A stretch of DNA of 64,000 nucleotides from Candidatus Dependentiae bacterium (GTDB lineage Bacteria; Babelota; Babeliae; Babelales; Babelaceae), in the NCBI GenBank assembly GCA_013821315.1, contig JACDHA010000003.1, positions 21,411 to 85,410 of the forward strand, written 5' to 3'. The translations under genes were made by a program, and so were the position numbers. Of this stretch, positions 17,350 through 25,788 are shown one piece after another. Under the pieces are notes generated by a model. It made no database searches, had not been told where the DNA came from, and was given only the letters and a program-made list of their open reading frames with translations. Position 1 is the first letter of the stretch. Each line of letters begins with the position of its first letter.

Positions 17350-18279
17350 TTAGCGAGATGTTTTTAGGTGTCTTCTGCATACTTGTAGCGAGAGGAGCAT
17401 TACCACAAGTATCATACAAATAAGCACGAGTGAAGCATCTACTGCTTGAGTGCTACCTAAAGCAGGCAAAGTAAATGCAGAAGTGCCATAAGTGGCTTTT
17501 TTACTGTTAATTAGTTTTTTAGAGCTTAGATGCTTGTTACTTAACGTTAAAAAAGGTGTTAACAAAGCAAGAGTAGGTTGATACTTGGGAGCAAGCACAG
17601 TATTGCAAGAATCTATCATGTATAACTTAACCCCTGAAGCAAGAGGTATAAAGGCATACAGAGTCCAATGCTTGTAGGCACCGCAAACAACGTAGGCTGC
17701 TTTTCTTTGCTTGGCAACTGTTTGAGCGAGATATTTAAGATCATCATATAATTTTTGGTCTCGTACAACTTGTATAAACTGTTTTTTTTCATGAGAGTTA
17801 AGGGAAGTGGGAAATTCAATAGTAACGTCACCCAGAAGCTTTACGGCTCTTTTATGTTGATGAATAATAACTAGTCTGTCACTAAACCCCAGGTTTTGAG
17901 CTATACGTTCAATATCAAAATTATTAAGCTCTTTTGGTCTCTTTAAGTGATTGTATACTGTCGTAAGGCTTGTGTGACAACATAACTCTTTTTTGAGACG
18001 TTTATTAAAAAGCGACGGTTTTTCTAAAGCACGTTCACAAGCAAGCGCATGGAAAAGAACACGGTATCCACATGACCATATGTCGTGCTGTTGCAAAAAA
18101 GCCCGTACTTGTACTACATTTTTAGGCAATGTATACTCAGCTTTTTTAGAACTAAGAAGTAAGGGTGCTTTATCTTCTATAACGCATGACACAGGGCCGT
18201 ATGATCGTGCCTGTAGAATACTATAGGGGCCATAAGCAAAAAATAAAGATAAAAAAAGGGATAAAAATCTATTGTACAT
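17350..18279 (-). CDS. Secreted, C-terminally anchored papain-fold cysteine protease (UFSP/ZUFSP-like)
   Basis: A 309-residue protein with an N-terminal signal peptide (about 1-24) and a C-terminal membrane segment (about 284-300) with a basic end. The putative catalytic set is Cys70 in QQHDIWSCGYRVLFHAL, His204 in YKHWTLYAF and Asp223 in LYMIDSC. A Gln/Asp before WxCGYR, then HW, then an Asp about 20 residues later resembles papain-fold ubiquitin- or UFM1-directed peptidases of the C78/ZUFSP group; this likeness is recalled, not computed. The sequence LPALG before the membrane segment looks like a sorting signal but may be chance. A deubiquitinase-like effector is possible; an ordinary secreted protease is the alternative. 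Confidence 0.6.
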   Translation of the reverse strand: MYNRFLSLFLSLFFAYGPYSILQARSYGPVSCVIEDKAPLLLSSKKAEYTLPKNVVQVRAFLQQHDIWSCGYRVLFHALACERALEKPSLFNKRLKKELCCHTSLTTVYNHLKRPKELNNFDIERIAQNLGFSDRLVIIHQHKRAVKLLGDVTIEFPTSLNSHEKKQFIQVVRDQKLYDDLKYLAQTVAKQRKAAYVVCGAYKHWTLYAFIPLASGVKLYMIDSCNTVLAPKYQPTLALLTPFLTLSNKHLSSKKLINSKKATYGTSAFTLPALGSTQAVDASLVLICMILVVMLLSLQVCRRHLKTSR

Positions 18280-18377
18280 ACATCACTTACTGGTTTTATA
18301 ATTACTATTATTATAATTAATAATACCAATAGTGAAATATTTGTCAATTGATAGAGTTTAAGTCTTTTTTTAGAAAA

Positions 18378-18417
18378 GAGCTTTTAGTCTCTTCTTTTAC
18401 CAGTAAAACTTAAAAGA
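18378..18417. repeat. 40-bp direct repeat, left copy, flanking the AbiE cassette
   Basis: Exactly identical to 20015-20054, which is the 3' end of the BI-1-like gene plus 4 bases. The similarity continues upstream for about 14 more bases with small A/T indels. The two copies bracket a 1.6-kb segment holding only abiEi and abiEii. The 18280-18574 gap otherwise holds the AbiE leader palindrome. Confidence 0.85.
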
Positions 18418-18511
18418 AAGAATTCATGGATTGTCCTATTGTTTATCGACAAGGTTCTTGGTGGTTGCAAACTAGTTTAAACAATACCTTGCTTTAACAA
18501 ACACTTATAAG

Positions 18512-18564
18512 TTAATATAAAGTTTAAAGGTAAGATTTTTTCTCACCTTTAGACTTTATATTAA
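18512..18564. promoter_or_regulatory. Long inverted repeat upstream of abiEi (probable autoregulatory operator)
   Basis: Two 24-base arms, 18512-18535 and 18541-18564, are reverse complements at 22 of 24 positions, around a TTTTT centre. The palindrome ends 10 bases before the abiEi start codon. AbiEi antitoxins repress their own operon by binding inverted repeats, so this is the expected operator position. In RNA form it would be a hairpin near the ribosome site. Confidence 0.7.
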
Positions 18565-18574
18565 GGCCTCTACT

Positions 18575-19165
18575 ATGTCTAAAAACAATTTTAATTTATT
18601 AAAAGCATTACTAAAGTTACCTGCAACAGTCTTTTCTTTTAAAGAAGTTTTGTTGCTTTCTAAAGGGACCGATCCTGTGTTGCTTAAGTCACAGCTACAC
18701 TATTATGTAAAAACAGGACAGCTTTACTCTGTTCGTCGTGGTTTATATGCCAAAAATGATCAGTATAATCGATTTGAAGTGGCAACCAAGATTTATATAC
18801 CCTCATATATAAGCTTTGAAACAGTCCTTAGCCGTAGTGGTATTATTTTTCAATATTATAATCAAATTTTTGTAGCTACTTATACTTCTAAAACGGTTAT
18901 ATGTGATGAACAAACTTATACTTTTAAGACCATTAAAGATACTGTTTTAACAGAAAATAAGGGTATAATTACAGAAGGTGGCTATAGCATTGCATCTACT
19001 GAAAGAGCTTTTCTTGATATTCTTTATCTTCACCAAGACTATCAATTTGATAATCTTAAACCTTTAGACTGGGATCGCGTTTATGAACTTGTATTATTAT
19101 ATGATAATAAGCGTATGGCAAAAAAGGTAAACAATTATTATAAAAAGGTTAATGAATGTCTATAG
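18575..19165 (+). CDS. abiEi: AbiEi-type antitoxin of a type IV toxin-antitoxin system
   Basis: A 196-residue protein. The N-terminal winged helix (FSFKEVLLLSKGTDPVLLKSQLHYYVKTGQLYSVRRGLYAK) matches the AbiEi_4 DNA-binding domain. The C-terminal antitoxin domain includes YISFETVLSRSGI and ASTERAFLDILYLH, the usual family landmarks. It neutralises the AbiEii nucleotidyltransferase toxin without stable binding and represses the operon. Its stop overlaps the toxin start by 10 bases, so the two are translationally coupled. AbiE systems are known for abortive phage infection. Confidence 0.92.
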   Translation: MSKNNFNLLKALLKLPATVFSFKEVLLLSKGTDPVLLKSQLHYYVKTGQLYSVRRGLYAKNDQYNRFEVATKIYIPSYISFETVLSRSGIIFQYYNQIFVATYTSKTVICDEQTYTFKTIKDTVLTENKGIITEGGYSIASTERAFLDILYLHQDYQFDNLKPLDWDRVYELVLLYDNKRMAKKVNNYYKKVNECL

Positions 19166-19863
19166 ATACAGCACAGCATAAAAGTATCCTTGTTCGCATT
19201 CTAAAAGATATATTTACTGATAAAGCTATAGCTCCTTTTTTAGGTTTTAAAGGTGGAACTGCTGCTCTTCTTTTTTATAATCTACCACGTTTTTCAGTTG
19301 ATTTAGATTTTGATCTTTTAAATGACGGCAAAGCAACACTAGTATTTGATCATGTAAAGACACTATTAGAAAAATATGGAATCGTTAAGCAGGCTGAACA
19401 AAAACGATATACCATTTTCTTTTTGCTAGCTTATAATGAAAAGCGTTCTGATGCTCAAAACATAAAGGTAGAAATCAACAAGCGTAATTTTGGATCATCG
19501 TATGAAGTAAGACACTACTTAGGTATACCTATGCAAGTGATGGTACAACAAGATATTATTGCTCATAAGTTGGTGGCAATGATCGAGCGAATAGGTAAAG
19601 CCAATCGTGATATTTTTGATAGTTGGTTTTTCTTAGATCAGAATTGGCCTATTAACAAAAGTATAATTGAGCTTAGAGCTCATGTATCTTATAAAGATTT
19701 TTTATCGAATGCTATTACGGTTTTGGAAAAGATGAACAACAGAAACATTTTGTCTGGGTTAGGCGAGCTTGTAGATGCAAAACAAAAGGCGTGGGTTAAG
19801 ACCCACTTAAAGGAAGAAATACTATTTTTGCTTAGACTATTACATGCTCAGCAATTATCCTAA
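19156..19863 (+). CDS. abiEii: AbiEii nucleotidyltransferase toxin
   Basis: A 235-residue protein with the nucleotidyltransferase core FKGGTAALLFYNLPRFSVDLDFDLL: GGT at 33-35 and the acidic metal ligands around Asp49-Asp53. Downstream are the family sequences KVEINKRNF and QDIIAHKLVAMIERIGKANRDIFDSWFFL. AbiEii-type toxins (such as MenT) add nucleotides to tRNA acceptor ends or other targets and block growth. All core residues appear intact. Its antitoxin gene overlaps by 10 bases upstream. Confidence 0.93.
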   Translation: MSIDTAQHKSILVRILKDIFTDKAIAPFLGFKGGTAALLFYNLPRFSVDLDFDLLNDGKATLVFDHVKTLLEKYGIVKQAEQKRYTIFFLLAYNEKRSDAQNIKVEINKRNFGSSYEVRHYLGIPMQVMVQQDIIAHKLVAMIERIGKANRDIFDSWFFLDQNWPINKSIIELRAHVSYKDFLSNAITVLEKMNNRNILSGLGELVDAKQKAWVKTHLKEEILFLLRLLHAQQLS

Positions 19864-20014
19864 AAAACGTTCTGTAATTGTTCTTTTATCAAGTTCTTTT
19901 AATGACTGATCTCAGCACTTTGTATTACCTATAATTACTAGTTCTAGCCCATTTCAGAATGGCGACTTGATGCTTTTGACACTACTGGACTTGAAAAACT
20001 TTTTTTTAGAAAGA

Positions 20015-20054
20015 GCTTTTAGTCTCTTCTTTTACCAGTAAAACTTAAAAGACT
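20015..20054. repeat. 40-bp direct repeat, right copy, at the 3' end of the BI-1-like gene
   Basis: Identical to 18378-18417. Bases 20019-20054 are the stop and last eleven sense codons of the BI-1-like gene, so only this copy is coding. The arrangement resembles an attachment-site duplication at a gene 3' end. Confidence 0.85.
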
Positions 20055-20702
20055 AAGAAAAAGATTAAGAAAATCTAAATATAAAGTAAGTGCTCCTAGG
20101 ATACTTACTCTTTGTGCCATATCGCCTTGATTGAGTAAACTATAACTCATTTGTTTGATACGTTGTACATCGTAAGCAGTCAGGCCTGCAAAAATTAATA
20201 CACCAAAAGCTGAAAGAGCCGTATTAAAAGCAGAGCTTTTTAAAAATATATTAACAACAAAGCCAATAATTAAACCAATAAGTGCCATAAAGAGTATGCT
20301 ACCCATAGTAGTAAGATCAGCTTTAGTAAAATAGCCATATACTGCCATAGCTGCAAACATACCTGCAGCAATAATAAAAGTACCGACCAGTGATGCTTGC
20401 GTATAGATTAAAAATAAAGATGACAAAGTAACACCTGTTAAAAGCGAATATGCCATAAATCCTAGTGCGGCCATACTGTAAGACATACGATCTATAAAAA
20501 AAGAAAGACCAATTACTAGTCCTAGCTGAACAAGCATAAGTATTAAAAATAGACCAGAGTTAGTTATAAGCTTTGTAGCAAGCGTAGTGGTGCTGACCCA
20601 GTAAGCAGTACTTGCTGTTAGTCCGAGGCCTGCCGCCATCCAGCCATAGACGCGGTACATGAAATTTGTACCAATTTCTTGTAAGGAGTACGTAGTGTTC
20701 AT
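20019..20702 (-). CDS. Bax inhibitor-1/YccA family membrane protein
   Basis: A 227-residue protein with seven hydrophobic segments. It has the BI-1 features FMYRVYGWMAAGLGLTASTAYWV near the start, GVLIFAGLTAYDVQRIKQM before the last helices, and LGALTLYLDFLNLFLSLLSF at the end. Bacterial members (YccA, YbhL, YetJ) are inner-membrane proteins linked to FtsH control or calcium leak. Its last codons are duplicated 1.6 kb away on the far side of the AbiE cassette, suggesting insertion at its 3' end with the reading frame preserved. Confidence 0.93.
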   Translation of the reverse strand: MNTTYSLQEIGTNFMYRVYGWMAAGLGLTASTAYWVSTTTLATKLITNSGLFLILMLVQLGLVIGLSFFIDRMSYSMAALGFMAYSLLTGVTLSSLFLIYTQASLVGTFIIAAGMFAAMAVYGYFTKADLTTMGSILFMALIGLIIGFVVNIFLKSSAFNTALSAFGVLIFAGLTAYDVQRIKQMSYSLLNQGDMAQRVSILGALTLYLDFLNLFLSLLSFTGKRRD

Positions 20703-20718
20703 AGTAGGACTCTTTCTC

Positions 20719-20750
20719 TAATAAAGAAGAGTATTAGCTCTTCTTTATTA
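20719..20750 (-). terminator. Hairpin downstream of the ankyrin gene at 20761
   Basis: TAATAAAGAAGAG and its complement surround a short loop between the ankyrin stop and the BI-1-like start. The T-run is weak, so termination may be partial. Confidence 0.55.
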
Positions 20751-20760
20751 ATTGTTTTAA

Positions 20761-21561
20761 TTATTTTTTAGATACACTTTTATCAAATGCTTGATTTGCT
20801 ATAATCCTTCTAACATCTAAAGGTAGATCTGGTAGTGCATATCCTTCAGGTGATTGAGCTTTTTCAAGAGCTATAGCTGAGTATGCTTTCTTATAGTTTG
20901 GATTTTTAAGTAATTGTGCGATTCTAGTGTATTTACTTACATTAGTAGGCTTAAAAAGTTTCTCTGCTAGGGTAAAAGCTGTTATGCCATTTTTATCTTT
21001 ATATAAAGGATTAGCTCCTGCTTCCATAAGTAGATCTATCATAGTCATATCAGCTGATCGTACAGCCAGGTGTAGAGGTGTTCGGCCTATTTTATTAGGC
21101 ACATTAATATTAGCGCCTGCTGTAATTAACATGCGAGCGACTTTCAGCGGAAATGTATCCTGAGGATTAGGTTCTAGCGAAACAACCAAGTGTAAAGGCG
21201 TAGCATCTTCATCTCTGGTTTTATTAACGTTAACCTTGGCATCGATTAGTTCTTGTATTTTTTTGGAATCTTTATTTAAAATTGCGTTAAACAAAGCCTG
21301 TGTTTTTTGGTCTTCAGTCATAGTGTTGACAGCAAGATTTTGCAGTAAGCGTGTAGACAACATGGTTTGAACTGTTTGGTCTTTTAGCGTGGTATTGGGA
21401 CTAGTATGATAATAGAGAAGCGCCTCACTGTATGCTTGTTGTTCTTCTTTCTTCTTTTTATTATAATCAGCCTGCTGGCGAAGAAATTCTTCATTTTTGT
21501 TCATACTAAAACAATTATGTATTGTTCCAGCAAAAAGTAGTAATAGTAAGTATTTTTTCAT
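20761..21561 (-). CDS. Secreted ankyrin-repeat protein with a C-terminal LPLDV motif
   Basis: A 266-residue protein: signal peptide MKKYLLLLLFAGTIHNCFS followed by MN, a lysine/glutamine-rich helical stretch (about 22-50), then three clear ankyrin repeats at about 100-205 (TPLHLVVSLEP, TPLHLAVRSADMTMIDLLMEAGANP, ITAFTLAEK). The C-terminus carries LPDLPLDVRRIIANQAFDK, one of six examples here of an LPx(D/E)(I/V)xxxI motif that resembles the first helix of an F-box. GAGG precedes the ATG. Likely exported; the host partner is unknown. Confidence 0.87.
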   Translation of the reverse strand: MKKYLLLLLFAGTIHNCFSMNKNEEFLRQQADYNKKKKEEQQAYSEALLYYHTSPNTTLKDQTVQTMLSTRLLQNLAVNTMTEDQKTQALFNAILNKDSKKIQELIDAKVNVNKTRDEDATPLHLVVSLEPNPQDTFPLKVARMLITAGANINVPNKIGRTPLHLAVRSADMTMIDLLMEAGANPLYKDKNGITAFTLAEKLFKPTNVSKYTRIAQLLKNPNYKKAYSAIALEKAQSPEGYALPDLPLDVRRIIANQAFDKSVSKK

Positions 21562-21689
21562 AAAAACCTCGTGTCTTAATAGTTAAAAAGAAATTTAATT
21601 ATACTGTATATTATATTTAATTCACAAGGCAATAGTCAACAATATTACAAATATAAATAAAATATATAATTTCTTATGAATCTATTAAC

Positions 21690-22139
21690 TTACCAGTTTG
21701 TCTGATCAAAATAGGTGCCTTGGATACGGTTAGAAAGAGCTTTACGTACCATAGGAATAAGATTTTCAGGTAAAGCTTTAAGGGAAAAGAATGCTAGATC
21801 ATCGCATTTATGAGGTTCATTATTTATAGGTGTATTTTCCCATTGGTGTGCTACAAAGAAAAAATCTATACATTCGCTGTCTCGTTCACCTTGTGGTGCT
21901 TGAATAACACAGCTCATAGTGAGCCACTCTGGTTTTAATATAATACCAGCTTCTTCGTATGCTTCTCGTATCATGGCTGTTGTTATAGATTCATTTTCGT
22001 CAACGCATCCAGCTATTAAGCCATACTGTCCATCAGCGTATCCAGTATTAAAACGACGCAATAGTAATACGCTATCATCTTTAAGTAGTATAAGGCCAAC
22101 TGTTATGGTTGCTTTTAGTTTTTGTGGCTTAGAGAGCAT
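21690..22139 (-). CDS. Nudix hydrolase
   Basis: A 149-residue protein with an intact Nudix box at about 44-66 (GCVDENESITTAMIREAYEEAGI), which binds the metal ions that cleave nucleoside diphosphate linkages. LLLRRFNTGYADGQYGLIAG before the box is typical of MutT-like or nucleotide-sugar-acting members. The substrate cannot be assigned. It stands alone, with about 120 bases on each side. Confidence 0.9.
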   Translation of the reverse strand: MLSKPQKLKATITVGLILLKDDSVLLLRRFNTGYADGQYGLIAGCVDENESITTAMIREAYEEAGIILKPEWLTMSCVIQAPQGERDSECIDFFFVAHQWENTPINNEPHKCDDLAFFSLKALPENLIPMVRKALSNRIQGTYFDQTNW

Positions 22140-22209
22140 GAAGAGTCTTATTTATAGATGCTTTTTCTATTTAGTATACTAAGTTAACAGATAATAAAAA
22201 GAGATTACC

Positions 22210-22249
22210 AAAGACTCAAAAAAGCAGCAGGCTCCCTTTTTGAGTCTTT
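22210..22249 (-). terminator. Rho-independent terminator of the M48 protease gene
   Basis: AAAGACTCAAAAA and TTTTTGAGTCTTT pair across a loop of about 14 bases, 11 bases beyond the stop codon of the minus-strand gene ending at 22260. Confidence 0.75.
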
Positions 22250-22259
22250 AAACCTTAGT

Positions 22260-23306
22260 TTATTTTCTGCTATTTTCAAGTTCTTGAGCAGCTTTGTAAA
22301 ATTTGTGTGCACGTGAATAGTGGCTTGGATGATTATCGCCTGCTGAAAGATGATATAATTCATAGAGAACTGGATAGTGTTTTGCGTAATTACCTATAAG
22401 AGTAGTTAAATAACCTTGATTGGGCAGTTTTGTTTTTATAAAAGAAGTGTTATTTGTTAGCATAGTATGCTGATTATTAAAAAAGATGGCAGCAGCTAAT
22501 AATTCTTCTGTAGATCTTGTGTGAGCAATGGCAAAATCATCAGCTTTTGTTTCCCTATACCTTGCATACAGTGGATCGGTTATCTTTGCATTACCATACA
22601 CACCTGCAACAGTGAGGGCAAAATTAACCCATTTATTTTTCATTCCTACTTTAGGTAATGTTTTTCTAAGTAATTCAGAAGTTAATAGGCTAGATCCAAG
22701 TAGAAATACTATGCGTCCTGCTGTTGAGTCATTTTGAAGATGACCTAATTCATGACGTAATAGTACAGCATTGGCATTATTTAAAGTGTTTATGTAACTT
22801 GTTTTAAATAATAGTTTAAAAATACTATCAGTGATATTAGAAGTCAGTAATACAGAGCTTGGACAAAGACCTAGGGTCTTAAAATTATTATAATGAGCAG
22901 TTAAGCAATTGGCACTTCCACTAATTTGACGAGATAATAATGAGTAACCAAAATTAGGTGTTATGTTAATTGTACCTGGATTATTAGTTTGTATACACCA
23001 ACGAGGCAACAGTGGAAAAAGACATGATACTTCATTGCTAAAATTAAGGTTAACTTTACATTGTTCTAGACTTATGCCACAATTTTCAGCTTCTTTTTTA
23101 ATAAGATTTGAAACTCCCTCAATAAAATTTTTAGTCGTGGTGGTGTATGGTACAAATTTCTCCGCAAAAAAGCTAAGTTTTAACGCTAGTGGTGTATTTT
23201 TATCAAGTTCCGCTTGTATATCCGCAGGATCAGTTTTACTTAAGTCCATAGTATAGATAGGAAATAGGGCTATCAAATTTAATGACAAGAAAAGTAGTTT
23301 TTTCAT
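22260..23306 (-). CDS. Secreted M48-like zinc metalloprotease
   Basis: A 348-residue protein with signal peptide MKKLLFLSLNLIALFPIYT followed by MD. The zinc motif HELGH lies at 185-189 and the third ligand Glu252 in RYRETKADDFAIAH, the M48 pattern. A hydrophobic segment (about 198-240) lies between them. AAAGGATC precedes the ATG. Five or more cysteines in the mature part suit an oxidising compartment. It differs from HtpX in having no N-terminal helix pair, so it acts in the periplasm or outside the cell. Envelope maintenance or attack on host proteins are both possible. Confidence 0.85.
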   Translation of the reverse strand: MKKLLFLSLNLIALFPIYTMDLSKTDPADIQAELDKNTPLALKLSFFAEKFVPYTTTTKNFIEGVSNLIKKEAENCGISLEQCKVNLNFSNEVSCLFPLLPRWCIQTNNPGTINITPNFGYSLLSRQISGSANCLTAHYNNFKTLGLCPSSVLLTSNITDSIFKLLFKTSYINTLNNANAVLLRHELGHLQNDSTAGRIVFLLGSSLLTSELLRKTLPKVGMKNKWVNFALTVAGVYGNAKITDPLYARYRETKADDFAIAHTRSTEELLAAAIFFNNQHTMLTNNTSFIKTKLPNQGYLTTLIGNYAKHYPVLYELYHLSAGDNHPSHYSRAHKFYKAAQELENSRK

Positions 23307-23520
23307 AAAGATCCTTTAAATAATTTAATTAATTTTATATTTTAAATTATAACATATCGTAAAACATAGTCAACTAGAATTTAAAAAGCTGCTTTATAGG
23401 GGTAAGTCTAAAAGATTTTTAGTGAAAAAATAAGAATTAGATAATTGATTTTACTGACGTTTTAATTAAGCTAGTCAGTGGTTACCAAAACTATACTAAC
23501 TTTATACCCTTTGAGCATGT

Positions 23521-24933
23521 ATGAAACAAATACCCACTTTATTGATACTTGTTACCTGTTTTATAGTATACCTATCGGCAGATAGCGTTATTACTCAAGA
23601 AGCACGAGCTAATAAACCCTCTGCTGAAGAGCTAGAAGATCAAGATGTGGCCTGTTGCCCTAAGCCATTTATAAAGAGAGAGAGTATATGTATTTGTATG
23701 CCTTCAACAGGTAGGCCATTGCTAAGTCGGCCGTTAGAGTATACACGCGTAGCTTTTAAACCTTACGGGTACATAAAGCTTGACGCTTTTTATGATACGC
23801 GCCAAATAATTGGCGATAGAGAAGAGCATTTTTTGCTTTTTCCGGCACCTTATTTTCCAGATGTTTTAGGTAAAGATATTAATGCGCATGGTCAGTATCA
23901 TATGAATGCTATTGAAACTCGTGCTGGAGTAAATATTGAGGGCCCTCAATGGGGACCCTGTGTAATTGATGGTGGTATAGAAGCTGATTTTAGAGGATCG
24001 AGCGAAGTGTCAGTTAACTGTTTTAGAATGAGATTAGCTTATGGTTTTGTTGATTGGAAATCAGGCCGATTTTTATTTGGTGAATTTTCGCATCCTTTAT
24101 ATATAACCGATTGTTATCCTGATACCGTGAGTTTTAATGGTGGTGCTCCTCTAGATCCTCAAGCGCGTATGCCTCAATTAAGAGTAGTGCAGCGATGGAA
24201 TCAGAGTGAATTGCTTGTTGCCGTTTCGAGTCAACGTGGATTTAACAGTCCTGGCCCTAAGGGGCTTAATGCAGAATATATAGCTCGTAGTAAAAGGCCA
24301 GATCTCACGGCTGGGCTACGGTATTATTTTGGAGATAATTTTGTTGGTTTTGTAGTGGATCATAAATGGTTAACACCACGATTAGTAAGTGAAACTGGGT
24401 ATAAAGTAGATGAAATTTTAGGTAGTACCATAGCTGAAGTATATGGCTCTTACCGCTACGCTCCTGTAAGCTTGCGAGCGAAAAGTTTTTATGCTCAAAA
24501 TGGTGCTGAGCAAATTTTAATTAGCGGGTACGGTGTTTCTACTCGCGATGAAATAACAGATAAGCGTACCTATGCAAATACTGTTGCTGTAGGTGGTTGG
24601 CTTGATGCTTCATATATATTTTATTGTAACCGAATGGAACTGGGCTTTTTTGCGGGATACACTAAAAACAAGGGGTCCAGTAAGTCTTTGTACATCGATC
24701 CTAAGTCAGATGAGCCTATTATTTACAGTCTTGTGCCAGGGGTAAGCAATAAAATAGACTCTGTTGCTCGTTTTTCACCTCGTTGGGTATGGTCTTTGGA
24801 TCCTCTACGTATAGGTGTAGAAGTTGAGTGGACACGAGCTGCCTTTGGAACACCCAATAAGTTTGGACGTATTTGTAATGCACGGCCCGTTGATAACGTG
24901 CGTATTTTAGGCGCTTTTTATTACGTCTTTTAG
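23521..24933 (+). CDS. Outer-membrane beta-barrel (porin-like) protein
   Basis: A 470-residue protein with a signal peptide (about 1-20), a cysteine-containing N-terminal segment (VACCPKPFIKRESICICMP) and a long region of alternating hydrophobic strands with many aromatic residues (AFKPYGYIKLDAFYDTRQ, LTAGLRYYFGDNFVGFVVDHKW, MELGFFAGYTKN). It ends in FYYVF; a terminal aromatic residue is the usual signal for outer-membrane assembly. Diffusion of solutes or adhesion is likely. It is direct evidence for an outer membrane. The specific porin family is not recognised. Confidence 0.75.
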   Translation: MKQIPTLLILVTCFIVYLSADSVITQEARANKPSAEELEDQDVACCPKPFIKRESICICMPSTGRPLLSRPLEYTRVAFKPYGYIKLDAFYDTRQIIGDREEHFLLFPAPYFPDVLGKDINAHGQYHMNAIETRAGVNIEGPQWGPCVIDGGIEADFRGSSEVSVNCFRMRLAYGFVDWKSGRFLFGEFSHPLYITDCYPDTVSFNGGAPLDPQARMPQLRVVQRWNQSELLVAVSSQRGFNSPGPKGLNAEYIARSKRPDLTAGLRYYFGDNFVGFVVDHKWLTPRLVSETGYKVDEILGSTIAEVYGSYRYAPVSLRAKSFYAQNGAEQILISGYGVSTRDEITDKRTYANTVAVGGWLDASYIFYCNRMELGFFAGYTKNKGSSKSLYIDPKSDEPIIYSLVPGVSNKIDSVARFSPRWVWSLDPLRIGVEVEWTRAAFGTPNKFGRICNARPVDNVRILGAFYYVF

Positions 24934-25021
24934 AACTATACTCGTTGACTTTTTGCCTCTACTCATGATACAACTAAAAAATCTAGAGTATTTCTTTTTT
25001 TATATATTTAAAAGGGTTTTT

Positions 25022-25435
25022 ATGAATATTTCCACTGCTACTTATCAAAAGCTTAATCATACATTACAGATATTACGCGGTTCTTATAGTCTCTTCTTTT
25101 TATTAATTGGCCTTGATAAGTTTGTTAATTGGATGGCGCATTGGCAAACCTATATTAGCCCTCTAGCATTACAACATGTAACTTTTACTCCAGCAATTTT
25201 AGCAGTAATAGCAGGAATTTTAGAAATAGGTATTGCTGTACTTATTATAACGCAATGGGCTCGTACGGGAGCGTATTGCGGCTTTGCTTGGTTGCTTCTG
25301 CTTACAGCCAATGTACTAGCTTTACATGCTTACTTACATATTGCGTTGTTTTTTGCCATTGCAGCTATAGGAGCATTTACCTTAGGCCGTTTAGTTACTA
25401 TTACTGAGCGTATTGCAAACGAAGACGTAGTTTAG
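25022..25435 (+). CDS. DoxX-like four-helix membrane protein
   Basis: A 137-residue protein with four hydrophobic segments. ILRGSYSLFFLLIGLDKFVNWMAHW at the start and ILAVIAGILEIGIAVLIITQW in the middle resemble DoxX/DoxD-type proteins. The ATG at 25022 follows AAAAGGG; the frame is open 23 codons further upstream without a good start. DoxX relatives are linked with quinone or thiosulfate oxidation, but many have no known role. Confidence 0.7.
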   Translation: MNISTATYQKLNHTLQILRGSYSLFFLLIGLDKFVNWMAHWQTYISPLALQHVTFTPAILAVIAGILEIGIAVLIITQWARTGAYCGFAWLLLLTANVLALHAYLHIALFFAIAAIGAFTLGRLVTITERIANEDVV

Positions 25436-25570
25436 TTTCTAGTCTTATAAGGTGTGGCAAGAAAAGTTATAATAGAACGATAAAAAATATTGACTATTAT
25501 AAATTTTATAAGTTATTATAAACTATATGTTAAAATATTATTTAAATAATTTATAATAAGGGAGTTTTTT

Positions 25571-25717
25571 ATGAAAGTTAATTATTTTTTATTTGTTACA
25601 GCTTTAGTCTTTTCAAGCTTTATCCATATTGGAGCATGTGATACTTGTGGTAAAAAAAAGCCTTATGCTGCTGAAGTTGTAGAGCCTCAAGGCGATATGC
25701 AAGAGGATATGGCATAA
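25571..25717 (+). CDS. Small predicted lipoprotein (48 residues)
   Basis: The sequence begins MKVNYFLFVTALVFSSF and contains HIGAC at residues 19-23, an acceptable lipobox, so Cys23 would be lipidated after signal peptidase II cleavage. The mature peptide of 26 residues includes CDTCGKKK and an acidic end (EVVEPQGDMQEDMA). GGGAG lies just upstream of the ATG and a strong terminator follows, which supports a real gene. Function unknown; small lipoproteins like this are common in the envelope. Confidence 0.7.
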   Translation: MKVNYFLFVTALVFSSFIHIGACDTCGKKKPYAAEVVEPQGDMQEDMA

Positions 25718-25737
25718 TTACTTAGTTCTAGGTTTAC

Positions 25738-25772
25738 AAAAAAAGGAGTAAGAAATTCTTACTCCTTTTTTT
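25738..25772. terminator. Rho-independent terminator between convergent small genes
   Basis: AAAAAAAGGAGTAAGAA is followed by its complement ending in seven T residues. It can serve both the lipoprotein gene and the convergent gene ending at 25789. Confidence 0.9.
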
Positions 25773-25788
25773 AGTGGATATATTTTAA

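Noticed and set aside
18426..18497. 23-codon open frame between the left 40-bp repeat and the AbiE palindrome
   Set aside because: Very short, no convincing ribosome site, no recognisable sequence; chance is sufficient explanation.
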